Shown: positions 38,766 to 52,317 of the stretch, piece by piece
How the letters are laid out: each line of letters starts with the position of its first letter
How positions within the stretch are numbered: position 1 is the stretch's first letter
Source: Opisthorchis felineus
Lineage: Eukaryota > Platyhelminthes > Trematoda > Opisthorchiida > Opisthorchiidae
Assembly: GCA_004794785.1 (NCBI GenBank)
Contig: SJOL01006408.1
Location: 489,000-552,999, forward strand
DNA: 64,000 nt
Direction of reading: 5' to 3'
Program-made: the position numbers and the translations under genes
The notes under the pieces: model-generated
The model's input: only the letters and a program-made list of their open reading frames with translations
Database searches by the model: none
Told to the model about the DNA's origin: nothing

Positions 38766-39946
38766 CGGAGCACTTTCGCTGAGGGCGCATGCGCCCTTTG
38801 AAACCGCTGGAACCGGAGACTCAATAGAGTTCCTCTTATTCATTATCACACTGACGTTTTTTCCGCATAATGTTCACATTGCAGGTTGACCCGAGATTTC
38901 GTCGCAGAGATATTCAATTGTAGGTATTAAAATCGGCATATGCCATTTACTAAAAAAGGCTGATGAAGGTGACCGGCACCTAGGGGACCTAAACCTTTTT
39001 GGCTCGTTACACTTGGTTTCTATCATTTGGTTGAGAGTCCTGTGGGAACTTGTCACGCCAGGTGACTTGTAATTTTGAACTAAGCAAAGTGAAACACACT
39101 AAATTGCGTCCGTTATAGGCCGCCTTAGTAGATTGATGTAAACCAGCTTACTCTGCCCTTTCTATTCGTGCCTCCGAGCTGCGCTATTTCCTTCACCGCG
39201 TCGTTCAAACTTTCCTCCATTCAGCTAACTATGGGGAGAATCTTGCTAACCAAAATGAATGCCATCATAGGATTAAAAACTTACCTTCGGAAGAAACACG
39301 TTTGTACCTCCGAATTTGTAGAAATATGCACCTCTGCACAAATAAACAACTACGTGTGATGCAGGACTGGGTTATCTATCATTGCACCAGTATTAAGCTG
39401 GTCTAGCTCCTCGCATGACGACTCCTCAGATGGGAGGATCACACGACCAGGTGATGTGAATTCCCTGAGTGAAGGGTGAGTAGTACTTGTCCTGTTTAAG
39501 CTCGAGCTGAATACACTGCTGAACCAACAGTTTAACCATTAACTACTAGACAGGAGACTGCAAGTATGACTCTACTATTCGTGGACATGAGCGGTTTGTG
39601 GTTTACTGACCTTTCAGTCAGAGATGTTGCCGATGCCCTAGAAGATGGCGTGTACAGCTAGCTTCCATTACGTCCTCTTAGATAGGCGGATCAAAGGATG
39701 CATGAGAACACAATATCCAAGCCAGCGAGTGCTGTGAAAGTTTTGGTCTTCAAATGTGAAGTCGTGTTTTTTCCCCAAGCAGGGTAAGAAGTGTAACACT
39801 GTTCAGCCAACAAGTGAAGCGAAATAAATACGGCCGAACGAAACCACATTTGGTACTTAGACTGGTCGAATAACCACAATACCCGTTTCTTCTGCCATAC
39901 CCGTTCCTGCCTACAATCTTGTTATTACCTCTTTTTGGTCTTGCAG

Positions 39947-40241
39947 GAGCACCAAATCAATCTAGAAAACTCTACTAGTCCCCCAACGTTGGACGTTCGA
40001 GTTGCCGCCTTGAAACGGGACGTCTACGCCGAATCACCGTTTCGATGGTCTGCGGAAAACTATGGAAAGCAGTTTATCACTAGCATCATGTGTGCACATC
40101 AGTATTTGGGCACAGCCTGTCTAGTCGTATGCATCGCCAGCCTCATGTGCTTGGACAAAGAGACAGGGTTTCGACCATTGATGGCTCTAATGGGAATGCG
40201 GCGGATATCCTACGTGTTGGCTCATTTCATTGTTTGTCAAA
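39947..40241 (+). CDS. ABCA-type transporter, exon with TM2 and post-TM2 motif
   Basis: The acceptor is ctttttggtcttgcag (ends 39946) and the donor is CAAA|gtaggt (exon ends 40241). The exon enters in phase 0 and leaves in phase 1, with 98 codons. Residues 1-42 finish the extracellular loop. Residues 43-69 are TM2, centred on LGTACLVVCIASLMCL. Residues 70-86 read DKETGFRPLMALMGMRR. In ABCA proteins TM2 is followed by a conserved charged segment ending in a met-gly motif, and this match is the strongest single reason for the family call. The exon then enters TM3 (YVLAHFIVCQ). It is the longest and clearest coding exon in the gene. Confidence 0.82.
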
Positions 40242-40514
40242 GTAGGTGGACTGCACTCGTATGATTGAGGAATTCTGATCAAGTCACGTGATTCTTCTCT
40301 AATAGGGCGTGAGTGGCCGTGATGATCATTTTGTCTACGTAAGATCTACCGGCTTCTGCTGGAAACTTGCTTCAGGATGTCCTATTTAGTAATTGTTATT
40401 CTACTATTGAGTAACGACAAACCATTATCAATCATTGCGAATAGGGGCACCACCGACGAATAGGTTTCAAACACATTCTGTTCACAGCGCTTCGACCCAG
40501 TCAATGTCAGATGA

Positions 40515-40640
40515 CCCATGTCGTTAAATCATCGTCATCATCATTGATTGCGACACACCAGTAATACATACTGGTGCTTAACTGCCATACAATCACCAGG
40601 AAAGCCTTAGTAAAGAAAGATCGTAGTTGCGTAGTCCACC
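40515..40640 (-). mobile_element. CR1-like 3' tail fragment in ABCA intron
   Basis: The plus strand reads ATCATCGTCATCATCATTG, then ACTGGTGCTTAACTGCCATAC, which is the complement of the shared CR1-like 3' UTR end. The coding region upstream on the minus strand is not recognisable. Confidence 0.5.
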
Positions 40641-42750
40641 GAAAAGAGGGGAATCGATGTCATGTTTAACCATAAGGATTATTTCGTAGAAGGAATACGC
40701 CAGAAAAATGAACACTTGACTTTGTGGGAATGAAAGAAGTTGATCCCACTCCAATGGTTCGCAATGGTTCTTCGCTCCAACCTGTATCCAAAGGCTATCC
40801 TCTGGAACAGCTGACAAAACTAGCAAACTCCAGGCAAGTAACTACCCTATGAACACCGTAGGGAAAGGGGTTTTTTTGCTACAAAGCATTTCTCAGAAAA
40901 TTGCGAGAAAAACCTTTCTCCCAAACAAGACTCATTTATCTTCAAGTGAATAGGTCCGTTAATAGAAAAACAAATATAACTCATACCTAATCTCCTTAAT
41001 TTCAACTATAGGCTGCATTTATTGCCTCATATCAAACTGCTTAAGTTGTCCCGGTAACTTTATTTGTGATCCCTTGCTTGTTTTGATCTCTGCATTTGCC
41101 GGACCCTCCCTTTATGTCCAGCTTAATATCAACTCGGTCAACATCTTGATGGATATCGACGAGTGACAAGGACCCAGTGCCCAAAGTTCTCATGGGGATA
41201 TTTGAAATCTGATACTCAGGTCCCTAGACTTGAGTAGTTCTGGGGTCACCTTGCCGATATTTTCCAACCAAAGTTTGAGTCACTTCTTCAGAAACTGTAT
41301 CGCAGACAGTACACCGTCTGAAATGATGCACTTGAAATCTGTCTCTAATTCATCTTCTTTTGTTTGTTTTCACCCGCGCATTTTTGGCGGCCGCTAACGC
41401 TCGCGACGAAACGGTGTGCAACCAGATACTCAGTAACGATCACTATGTGACCACTTGACGTGGTTTCCGTGATTGAAGAATAAGTGGTGTTATGTCCAGT
41501 CTAAGTGAGATCAACCGATCGTGGCCAAACTTGCCACTGGCCGGAAGGTCTCGGGTTTGAAACTCTGAATTACTTGAGATATGTATGGCATGGTGCCGAC
41601 AGAGTGAAGCAGATTCTCGGCTGGCAAGCGGGTTTCTCACGAAGGCCACGTGCATCCAATGATGACAACACCACGTGACGAGTTGGAACAGTTTAAATAG
41701 GTGTTTCCCATTCCACGAGAAGTCCATGAACTCCTCCAAGTCGGTACTTGGTGCTATCAAACCTACCTATGAACCGTAGGACGGTCACCACAACCATGGA
41801 ACTCTGTTCCCATATGGGTAGCATTTGGATGTGTAAGGGTCACAGGAGAGGACTAAGTGGGTGGACGAGATTAACCCAAACCACAAGGGCTTTCTGACAG
41901 TTCTGTTCACCACACCTTGTATATTGCCTTGCAGTCTGCACTTGGCAGTGTACAGGCTAGAAAGCAATTCTCAGACCAAAGCCGTGGCCCTGAAGACGCA
42001 CAACCACCTGTCTCTCTCCATGACTGTCTCAACTATGCTGCTGGTCGTGTTTCACAGGCAGCAGCTCTTTGGGCTTTTCTTAAGGCTGCTTTATCCCTTA
42101 TCGGGAGAAAGTCACCTTAAAATATGTGCTTTATGCTTCGAATCAAAGAGCTAGTGATGCTTGGCGTCTCGACACCCGAAACAGTTGATTGTGTTGATTA
42201 TTTGTGCCAACAAATCTCCAACTACCAGCAACTCGTTTTTTAAATGACGATACCGATGGAAAATGTACTCACGGCTTTGACCAGTACCAATACCCATGGC
42301 TCGAACCCGACTTTAGATTCGCAATCTTTCTTATCTAAGCCTGGGAAACCTGGCACTCTCTCGTTCCTCATGCTTTTCTTGATCTGCATGGCAATCGTGC
42401 ACTGAAAAGGTTCCACCTTTTTGACCTTCATTTTCAGGCCATCTACAGCTGACGAGTCACTTTCAGTCATCTCCGGCACGTTCACTCAAGTCAGACACGT
42501 TGTCAATCAATGACACCCCTGATCGCCAGAGTTAACTCGTGAAATAAACGTGTACCAGGCCCATCTAAGCAACTCGAGCTGAGACCACCTTGACAAAATT
42601 CATCATGTTACCAAAGCAGAATGTTCAACATTGTTTCTTTCGGACTAACCCTTCCGTAAGGTTAAAGTGAGGTTACATACACATATTCCCGGACTATATG
42701 TGGCTGAGAATACAATTTCACTCTACCTGATTCTTTTTCTTTGCAAAAAG

Positions 42751-43012
42751 TTGGTGTTCTCCCTTTGGCCGCTCTCGGAACACTGGTTCTGTGGACTCTC
42801 GGTGGAGATCTGTCAAAACAACCTTTGGCACCCACTGAATACGGACAGATTTTCGGCACCAACGTTCTCCTCAGCTGGCATCAATTTGGCATTGGTCTAA
42901 TCGTATGCGCCTTAGCGCGGTCTACAAGGATGGTGTTATTCCCGTTACTCGCTCTGTTTGCGATGGGAGTGGTGGCTCAGCTCGTTATGATCAACCAGGT
43001 GTTTGAGGACGT
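42751..43012 (+). CDS. ABCA-type transporter, exon with TM3-TM5
   Basis: The acceptor ttctttttctttgcaaaaag ends at 42750 and the donor is GACGT|gtgagt (exon end 43012). It enters in phase 1, so the split codon reads Ile with the previous exon and continues TM3 directly (FIVCQ-I-GVLPLAALG). It leaves in phase 2. The 86 full codons contain the rest of TM3, a short loop (GGDLSKQPLAPTEYG), TM4 (residues about 36-55, with LLSWHQFGIGLIVCALA) and TM5 (about 61-80, with VLFPLLALFAMGVV). The seamless completion of TM3 across the splice supports adjacency of these two exons with nothing between. Confidence 0.75.
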
Positions 43013-45299
43013 GTGAGTTTTCTTTTGTGAATCCCACGTGGCCGAACTTTCGAACAGTGAATTTTAAATTCGGATCGTAGATTTTTTCAGTTAAGTAGAT
43101 TTCGATCGGTAATTCTACACTTTCGCCAAGTACAAAGGGCTAAACTCCACCAGCTTGTGAGGTATCTCACTTATCCGACCGCTTCCATCTTGTCTTAGCG
43201 CAGCCACTCCATACGTTTTCAGGCCCCACTATCTCGTCTTACCAGAACAGATCACGTGATACGGTTAACAGACATGTCACGGCCTCTGGAAATCGACCAG
43301 GTACGTCCATAATTGCGAAATGATCAGCACTGCTGATCGAACAGACAAACAAGCACAGTTGGTGTCATGTGAACAGCACCGTTGCAGCGGAATGCATTGA
43401 TCCAAGACGTTATGCACACAGCACTGGCAATCAAAAGCCTCGGATGTGGTTGCCATTAGCATCTGTTGGTTGCCCAGCCTCTACTAGTGGCCTGGAATTA
43501 GATGGTCCAAGGTCACGTTTCAACTGCCGACTCTCGAGTCAGCTTGATTGATGTCCCCTAAGAGTTGCATTTTCTCCGATAATCTGGAGACTCAACACTG
43601 TAGACACTACTCTGCTACGACTGACCAAGGTGGAACTGGTACCCGTCCGTACTCTTCGTTACAGTTTATAGGGAATTGAAAAAAGTCTGTAGTGGGCTTA
43701 GACACAGTAGGACTAGTGCGGAATAAGTTTTTATCTTCAAAAAATCTGCCCTGGATTGCGGAGTGACTTGTTGTATTCGAAGTCAAATGTTCAGACTCCT
43801 AGATCATCTTTTAATCTGATAAGATGAAAAGCTGGATTGGAATGGCGGAACGGGGAGGTTGTTGTTCTGGAGAACTTGGAAGTTTGGACAAGTATTTCAC
43901 TGAAAGATCTTACTGACAATGGCCTTCATGATGGTTTATCCGTAAACCTGATGTTTCCCGTTATCTGCATGGTATGGTGACTGAACCCACCCCATGGTTT
44001 GTGTTTTTTTATAGTGTATACACTATTTTCTTTCCTGGCATCGATAACCTACTGATCAAGTTAGAGGCTATAAAAATCAATTTGCCCGCTAAGTCAAGCT
44101 TGCCAACAGCAAACTGGTAACTGGTGCACAAGTGACTGGACCCGATGGGGACGAGTGAATGTATGGGTTAATGAGTCATTCATCGCTGAGTGTAACTGAC
44201 CGTATAAGCACAGTCATCTAACAATACGCATGGTTGTGAGGATGATGATAGGGAAGACGATGATTGAGCGGTCATTGGAGTGAGTTGGAGAGATCAGTAA
44301 ACGCAGTTGGAAAAGGTTGTCATTAATTAAGAAATAATCGCGTTTCTTTGGGTTTTCTAAATTGACAATAATTCCACTTTTTTGCAGTAGTTCGACTCAA
44401 ACGATTGACTTTTCCCGTTTCCGGGTTACCATGTTGCCAGAATAAACAAGACTTACATCAGTCTGTGTTGTTGTGGTGATAAAATGGAAGCCAGTGAGTT
44501 GTTACTATAATAAATTTATGCTTTGGATGTGAGTTACCAAGCCAGCGATTGGAGTGGCGTGATTACTGTCCACTGAGCATGAACTGTGAATGTATCCAAA
44601 AGCATTTAGTTTTGTCTCTATTAACCTATGAGACAAATTATCATTGTGTCTCATCACAGTGAGCTTCCATTGACCGTACGATTCCTCCGGCATTGCGGGT
44701 AAACAGCGCACTAAACTGAAGGCGTTATCGGAACAGGTTAGAACAGGTTTGTCGTCTTCTTGATAGAAGTAGCGTCAAGTACAGATCACCGATACAAGCA
44801 GATGTTCACAGGACCACAAAATAACCTTGGTAACAAAGAACGTGTATCATGCAGCCGACTACAGATAGGCTGGTGTCTAGGCCTGTTTCTCATTCTAAAG
44901 ATAAGTAAATCCAAACGAGATAAAAACATTTGAAATGAGCTAGTCTGAAGACAAATCAGTCCTCAGACCGGCAGAGGAAACGACGAATTTTATCCAAGCT
45001 AACCAGGAAATAATAGACCAGTGAAAGAAAACAGTGAGCAGAGATGCTAATTGGTCTTGCCTGGGATGATAGCCTATGCCGGGGAAGTATTTGTGCATTG
45101 TGGATATGCACTTCAAACTTGAAAATCTGTTCGCTGAACAGGGCATTCGTGCCGCATCGACTCCGTGTCAAATTTAACATGCAGCCATCAGTAAATCAAA
45201 GATAACAAACGGATGGCAAAGGGATTGGACCTTATAATGGTGTGTTGGTTTGTGTACCTACCTATATGACCCGCTGAACTATACTGGGGGGGGGTTCAC

Positions 45300-45575
45300 C
45301 TTTGCACCAGGTTAGTCAGTGGATAGAGCTCTGACGAACATGGTCTCCTGGTCCTCCAGGTTGCTGGTTAGAACAGGCACAGTGATTTGTACTACCACGG
45401 TGGTATACCGGTACCTAGCCACCACCTAGTGATAAGACTTTTGAGCCAAATGCTCTGGTTGAGGGCCCTACCTCTCCTTCTGTCTAGATGTGGGCACCCT
45501 GACATTATCCCACCCCGTGTACAGCCATGAAGCAACTGTAATTTTAGTGCCTGTGATGATGATGACGACGACGAC
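45300..45575 (+). mobile_element. SINE-like repeat, family 3, with GAT/GAC tail
   Basis: It starts GGTTAGTCAGTGGATAGAGC (A-box-like), then GGTTGCTGGTTAGAAC (decayed B box). The body includes GACTTTTGAGCCAAATGCTC and CTAGATGTGGGCACCCTGAC, and it ends in GATGATGATGACGACGACGA. Part of the body also occurs at 34030-34160. Confidence 0.55.
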
Positions 45576-46559
45576 ATTGGATGGTAACAGGACGTCCGCC
45601 TGAATGAGTTCACAAATATCGTGCGTCTTTTCTTGATAAAGACGTAAAAGCTGAGACCGTTGTCACCAATATTCTCCTCAACAGCCTCTGCCTCAGCTTA
45701 TGTCGTCCAACTTAATTTTCGGTCTGTGAGCATCACTCATCTAGATTAATTCAATGTTTCCATTCACCAACACAGAAGGCCCTTGTTACAAAATTTACGT
45801 GTCACTCAAAAAGCTTGTAGTTTCTGAAAAGTTACCTAAATTTACGCGCCTTCATCTCGGAAAGCGGGCCTAGCGACCAACATTCTCTGGCCAGACGACT
45901 CTGAGTCACAGCCAGCTAGCAGTCTGCAACCAGAGTGGCCTTGATATCCTAAAATAGGCTCAGAACAGTATGGTTCCTGTACAGAACAATTTCAGCCAAA
46001 ACATAGCGGTTTCTTGAATAGTTATACTGACTTTACCCTTCCCGGTTACCAAGAGTAAAGTTTCTCAAAATCATGACACTGAAACTCAGAGGAGCCTGTG
46101 TTATAACGGACCATTGAAGTTTATGGTGGAGTAGCACTCCCATTCGTTTTTTCTACCGTTGGTGTACTTGTCCCTCAACCCTTTTTTCTGTTTTAATGTT
46201 CATATTTTTTACTGTTTACGTACACACTCTAGTCTCCCCATACAGTTCGGCGCACATACGCACCCACGTTAGCACTATTATTGCTCACTTCTGAACTCTG
46301 GTGTGCATCGACCGATACGACTTGATCGATCGTCGCCTTTTTCACAAACTTGGCACTGTGGGCTGCGTACAACGAACCCTGCTGTGAAAAACAGGTTTTC
46401 TCTTGGTCCCCTGTCATTCCTTGTTATACATTTTGATTTAGCTAGCACTCAGGGCTGATATATTTATCTTAGATATACGGTGGACATCCTCTGGTATGCT
46501 TCAGATCCCACAATTTTGAACTGCAAGCTATTTGGTTCGACGATTGCACAGAGACCTTT

Positions 46560-46735
46560 ATGAAATAGTCAAATGAAGCGAACAGTTACAGAAATATGTT
46601 CGAATTCCCGTAGGAACATACAACAACAACATATAACATCGTAAACGAGAGATTCAGCTGGGTTCCAGGTGAGTCTCCCGTCAAAACCAAACCGATATGC
46701 AAATGAGTGTATTTGTCGAAACATACAACCCAGTT
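46560..46735 (+). repeat. Inverted-repeat family, arm fragment
   Basis: ATCGTAAACGAGAGATTCAG, CTGGGTTCCAGGTGAGTCTC, CCGTCAAAACCAAACCGATA and TGCAAATGAGTGTATTTGTC. Confidence 0.62.
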
Positions 46736-48200
46736 TATTGTGTACACCAATGGTGAGATGTCTATTTGCATACTTTGGCTGGTGGTGTGTGTGCGTATTC
46801 ATGGATGCGAATATCTTTACTGGGCAAACCTCAGGTGTGAGGTTTGTCTCCGAAATTTCGTTAAACTGGCCTCCGTCACTGAAGATCCACCCGCTCGCTA
46901 GTGGACGTCTAAGCGACGCGGGATCTCCTTCAATTTAAAGGGCTTGTTTATTAGGGTATCCGCTGTGCGATAAAGCCAAGGTATGCCCGTTTTCTGAGGT
47001 AAGGAACAGCCACACCGTTGATAGGAAGAGTGATCATCAATCTCACCAATGCACATGGTCAGATCTCATAGCCGTAGTATTTTGGCACTAGAGAATGAAA
47101 TCAAACACTCCCAGAAAAAGGAAATCGGCACTAGGTGAAAGTTAACAAAGGGACGAGAATATGGAAACCTGAACATGTTTCAAGCGTTCCGGATGCCAGA
47201 ATTAATGCAGTTCAGGGCATAATCCACCTGCTCAGAATACAGTAGATATGTGACGTAAAACGCGTTTCACGAGTTGGCAAGAATCGATGGGTGACGTGTA
47301 AGATTTCGTTAAAATGTATGTGGTCAAGCATTACGCGTGGATGAAAAAAGTACCCGCAGACTGAATAAGTTACTGAAAAGCACGACCGGTGTTCATTTAA
47401 CTGGATCCCTTACCATTTGAGTCGTATATACCGACGAAAGGGATCTATTTTCTGACGACACCAAGCTAAAATCCTTTGATGAATAGCGGTGAAGAAGCAA
47501 CTCACTGGTCTATTCTGGTTAACATCAGTCAAAGCCTATATTCGCGTAGAATAATCGTAAGGGCCCATAACCCGTGTTTTCTGAGGACAATCAATAGTCA
47601 CCAATCTCAAAAACGGGATCATAACCTTCACGTTCTTCCTCTCTACTGTCGTACAGTATGTATGCTCTCCTCCGTACTTAACCGTGTCTTAAATCCGCTA
47701 AATTTTTTCATCTTTAGTGTCCCCTGTTTTATTCTGTTAGGTTGTTTCTTCACTCAGCGCTTTTTTTCATTAGTCGATGTAACTGCCTACTGGCAGTGGA
47801 GCTGTAACCAATCAAAGGTTGAATCGCCAAGTTCAACAACCATACCTAAACGAATCGTATAGCACTGTCGCGTGCACTATGGCAACCGAGATTGAGAATG
47901 GGACAACAAGACTCCTGAATTTCGAGCCAATGGGAGCCACGAAGTTACGGCGGTCACTCGCAGAAGCTCGACTTAATCAGCACAAACCCGACTGGGCAGG
48001 GATTACTTCGATTGATTTAAGCACAAGGACCGCCGGGCAGTAACCAAGACAGCGCACACGCATGCAGATTCACTTTATATGGCCTGACGGCAGGCCGCGT
48101 CCAACATTGAGTCCAGAACTAATGCGTGCACACATACCTAGGTGGAACACATACTCACGCGACTCGTTTGAACAATCGTCCCCCTGTGCTCGTGCAATCA

Positions 48201-48361
48201 TCCTGGTGAGTCCACACCAAAGGGGGGAAAGCACTGGACTCGGGTTTCGCTCTTATTAGAGCTCATCAGCAGTGCATATCCAATGACCGTGTCGGGGTTT
48301 GAACTCTGCACGTCTGACATGCGAGGAGAGCGTGTTGGCACTACTCCACCAGCGCACGCTG
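48201..48361 (-). mobile_element. tRNA-derived SINE, family 2 (copy 1)
   Basis: The minus strand begins GCGTGCGCTGGTGGAGTAGT (A-box-like), then GTGCAGAGTTCAAACCCCG (B-box-like). The tail reads AGCTCTAATAAGAGCGAAAC, CCGAGTCCAGTGCTTTCC and GTGTGGACTCACCAGG. It aligns throughout with 52318-52476. Confidence 0.7.
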
Positions 48362-49699
48362 GACTCATCCGAATTTTTACGTCTGAGCATGTGAACATGT
48401 TCGCGCTTGAGTGATGTGATGGTGTACAGTGAGGATGTGTGGTATGCGCACATGCGCGCATACATACTGTCCCAATCCTGGCTACGGTCCATGGGACCGG
48501 TTACAAATCTGGTTTGGTGTTGAGTCAGTCTCTCCCTTGGTACTGATTTTGAGTCTGCGAATTCCCGAGAAGAGTTAACCGTGGTAGCCGAAAATTTGGA
48601 TCAGTGCATGACATCGCACTGTTCTGGCTAAACCCTATTCACATACCATGGTTGGTTGTCTGACACGTTGTTTATGTCACTGAGTTAACTTTGAAGAAGG
48701 TGCTTCTACTAGTGAGTCTGCGCGTGTCGGCACTTCTATCGAACACATCAGACTAGTCCTGGTGGCACGCAGTTAGGCTATCTACGAAGACTTATTACGG
48801 GGACAGGTTTATTCTGTGGACTGGTAACTGCCGACAACTGGAGCTAAATTTGACAATTACTATCAGCGATGGCTGTTGATTCGTACATGCTGGTAGCTTC
48901 ACCTTCCTAGACCGCCATGTGGTAGTACCTGCCTATGGGGGTTGGTTTTCAGTTCACTTCAGTCTGTCAGCTGAAAACAACTTACCAACATACTTTTGTT
49001 CAAACTGTGACAGTTGCGTTTGTTGAGGTTAAGGGGGATAGAGGAATGATGCCGACAAAGTAGAGGCAGTTGACCACCGAGTTCACCGGTTGAGCAGCTG
49101 AGTATCCCCATCAGTAGCGACGACCAATAGAAGAATCTGTAGCCAATTATCTGACTTCGAAGTGAAAAATACTTGGTCTAAAAAAGACTTATTTCATTTT
49201 TGCTCGTTTGCGATGAGTGAAGCACGTATGGATGTACGTTCTAGAGAAGACAACGCCTTTCATCACGTCGTGCATCAACTGGGTCCGGGGACATCTAATT
49301 TACCTAGACCATTCAGTCATAGGGTAGCCTGGGATAGTTAAACCAGTAGGCTACTGCTTCAGAGGGAGTCCTGGTGTCTAAATCATGTTCAGAACGTAGT
49401 GTGATGATTCCAGGCCGTCAGGTCCAGCAAAATTACAGAGAAGGCCCCTCAACCAAGATCTTCCGCTCACTGAACAGGTTAGCATCGCGACAGATGACTT
49501 GAGGTCAGATGTCACGCACGTCAACAAACAGTCAATAGTAGGGTCCTTCAGACAGTTGCTGCCATTCCATACCCAAATCCAGCTGAAGTAGATGAGTCAT
49601 ACATTAGCATTAAATCAATTAATGACATTAGTTTGTCCAGCGACACGTGCTGGCATTGTGAAAGAATGATAAATACTGAAAGGTTGAAACCTTCAACCC

Positions 49700-49985
49700 T
49701 CGGTCGCGCAGTTGGTTAGTACAGATTTTCAGTGTGCATGGTAGAAGCAGCTTGCGTCAGAACTCAATGGCAAACCGGAAGCATGTGCAGGAGATGCCAC
49801 AAGTAGCCATCTCCAGCAGCAAAGGGCCTCACAAAGAAAATCCGACCAAGCCATCCTTTGGTAGCACGGGTTCCGGACAATGGCCTCCGATTACCTATCG
49901 ATCGTCATTCATTGCACTTGTAAAGCTATACCACTGCACAGAAACAAGGAATGAATGAATGAGTGAATAAAGAATGAATAAAGAT
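49700..49985 (+). mobile_element. Possible SINE with (GAAT)n tail
   Basis: CCTCGGTCGCGCAGTTGGTTAG resembles a tRNA A box (in part TCGCGCAGTTGGTTAG). About 220 bases later the sequence ends in GAATGAATGAATGAGTGAAT. The arrangement fits a tRNA-derived SINE, but the B box is unclear and no second copy was seen here. Confidence 0.3.
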
Positions 49986-51220
49986 CCGGGGAAACTGGAA
50001 CAGTGGTCAATTTCATTGATTTGGAAAATAACTCACTTGTTTGTGGGGCAGTGAAAAATTTCAGCAAAAAATAACTGAGATCTCCGAAAGGAACTACACA
50101 TATGTGCTGTTAACGACATGTTATACATCTAAGCTGTATCTTGATGGATTATGACGCAGAATTTTATGTCCCGATGCACGGTCTGAATGTGAATTTGAGA
50201 TTCGCTTCTAACTGATCAGTGAGTGAAACAGTGGGCTTTCGAATCAGCACGATTTTATGCAATATTCTTATAGCACAACCAAGTATGCCTGATGAACTTG
50301 GATAGCGGTACGAAATCTTCCCTCCTGTATTTAGTTTTTTGCCCTTTTATTCTCATCGTTCCTGGTGTTTCGAGAAGCGTACTTTAATCGACCCACGCAA
50401 TACATCACGCGACAGACATCCTTGAGGTAAACGGCACTCACCCTTGAACCTAGTTAATATGATACTACCCGACCTATTCAAGTTGAGTCTAACTTCATTG
50501 CTGATAACATGAGAACTAAGTAATATTTTCTAGCTAAACCATAGATAATAGATAGAATCCAGGAATGATAATTGAACAAGGTCTCTTTTCCCTCAAAAAC
50601 TTGAAGTCATGCCTTCGCCAGGAAAGCGTAACGGAAAGCGTCGCTGAAACAGGTCAAGCCGTGGCTATCTCACACGCAAAGCAAGTGCGCCGCTGCAACA
50701 GTTCGATTCCAATAGTATTGCCGAAAACACGTGCTGATAATGAGCAATAGTAGCAGCGAATTTACCAGTCAAGTTTGCGTATTTACTGAGCAGAATGGTC
50801 ACCTCATGACAGGAGCGGGCTTTATCAACGAGGCGGATGCGAATAAGAATTCAACATTTCATGAAACCTAACATCTCGTGGGATGAGAACATAACCGGAT
50901 GCTGAAACAGAGGATACTGTATGTACTTGACGGCCTCAGTCGCATGAAACCCTACTTACGGTTTTTGAGTGTCAAGTGATCAGCAATCATGCCTCGAGGG
51001 CGATAACCGTAAAACGAACACGTGACTATTTCTCTTGTGCTTATCTGATGAGTTCCAATCAGGAGAAAATACCTCATGTGGCTGAACATTAGCAGGGCTC
51101 AACCGACTTCATCCGAGTTTCTATATTCAACGAAAATTCCTGTTGTTTTCTGGCTTTCTCACTATACAGTTAGGTAGAAAATTCCTGATTCTGTGTATTC
51201 CGTCATTGTTTTTTCCTCAG

Positions 51221-51299
51221 GACTTGGCATCGATGGTCCAAAATTGACAACTACGGGTATATAATTCCAAGCTATGCATACTCATCTCTTATATTGCAA
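51221..51299 (+). CDS. ABCA-type transporter, short phase-bridging exon
   Basis: This 79-base exon lies between a strong acceptor (cattgttttttcctcag, ends 51220) and a strong donor (CAA|gtgagt at 51300). It enters in phase 2 (one base) and leaves in phase 0 after 26 codons. That is exactly what is needed to join the exon ending at 43012 to the one starting at 53881; without it those two are out of frame. The peptide (T-W-H-R-W-S-K, then YGYIIPSYAYSSLILQ) matches the short segment before TM6 in ABCA membrane domains, which often contains a pro-aromatic turn. The intron before it is about 8.2 kb. It is easy to miss because it is so short. Confidence 0.7.
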
Positions 51300-51764
51300 G
51301 TGAGTTTATATCCAAGTTAACTCTCAATTCTATGTTTTCCCCTTTAGGATATCCTGTTAGGAGGAGTAAAACATATCCTGTCGTGAATCATTCCAGTACA
51401 CTACTTGTCACCTAGGTGTATGATGATGCAGGCAGATGTGAGGAAAGAACATACATCACACTTCTGCACCGTGAATCTCGTAGTGGATCAGAACAGCAGT
51501 AAACGTGCCATGTATCAGCGCTAGGATCCAGAGTTCTAGTAATGAAACCATCGTCTCTTTGCACTGGTTGATACACTGTTGCCTATTCGCCAATTTCGAA
51601 AGATATGAGAAAAAATCAAACCTATGGTCCCCTGTGGCTGCTTTCCAGGTCAGCCCGAGTGACAGAAATGTTACGAATGGTAGCTGATTGTGGACAGTCC
51701 GATTACTATCTCTAACTTGCATTCGGTCTAACGACATCATCCTTCCACAACCAGTGCTCTTCCT

Positions 51765-51832
51765 TTGTGGTATGTAGTATGTAGTAGTATGCAGTAGTAG
51801 TATGTGGTAGTATGTGATAGTTAGTGATTGCT
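51765..51832. repeat. GTA-rich imperfect microsatellite
   Basis: GTATGTAGTATGTAGTAGTA, continuing as GTAGTAGTATGTGGTAGTAT. It creates part of the 144-codon open frame on the minus strand. Confidence 0.75.
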
Positions 51833-52317
51833 TTTCTAGGGAGGATCTGTTCAGCACAGTATATATTGCTGCTGACAGCAAAAAGCTCAAAATAAGGTGT
51901 TGCTGAGATTTTTCAGTTACTTTAGCCGGTCAGAAAAGTGTAGCAACAGATCCATGGTAGGAGTACACGACAAATGCCGGAGGAAATTTTGTTTCAATTA
52001 GTGGATGAACTGGAAGTGGTTCCAGAGGGGATGGATATTGGAGGCAGTAGTCTTTGCGCACAACAAACCAACGGATGATAGAACTAAACTACACTAAATC
52101 AGTCATGACAGTGCGCCGGGTGAGTACACCTCAACCCATACGTCCAGCTGGCTGAAAACTTGGCGCAGCTAAGAGAACTCCTTCATTCTGGGCGGAATGG
52201 ATGGAAAATTTTCGTCGTACAAGCGTCATTAGAGTGAGTGGATTAGTTAGCCGAGATTTAAACCGCCCAAGCTTGGGCACGTTCGCCCGTTCGTATATGA
52301 TAACTCGAGTGGGTTTA

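Larger units (their letters stand above)
43013..51220. other. 8.2-kb ABCA intron
   Basis: Holds the family 3 SINE (45300), inverted-repeat arm (46560), family 2 SINE (48201) and possible GAAT-tailed SINE (49700). A 128-codon frame at 47476-47862 has a hydrophobic patch but no phase-compatible splice sites. The rest is unassigned. Confidence 0.5.

Noticed and set aside
41917..42120. Open frames after a good acceptor in the 40241-42751 intron
   Set aside because: The exons at 40241 and 42751 join directly in phase and complete TM3; no donor of suitable phase was found here.
51456..51890. 144-codon minus-strand open frame
   Set aside because: Partly made by the GTA-rich microsatellite; no domain, and no supporting splice sites.
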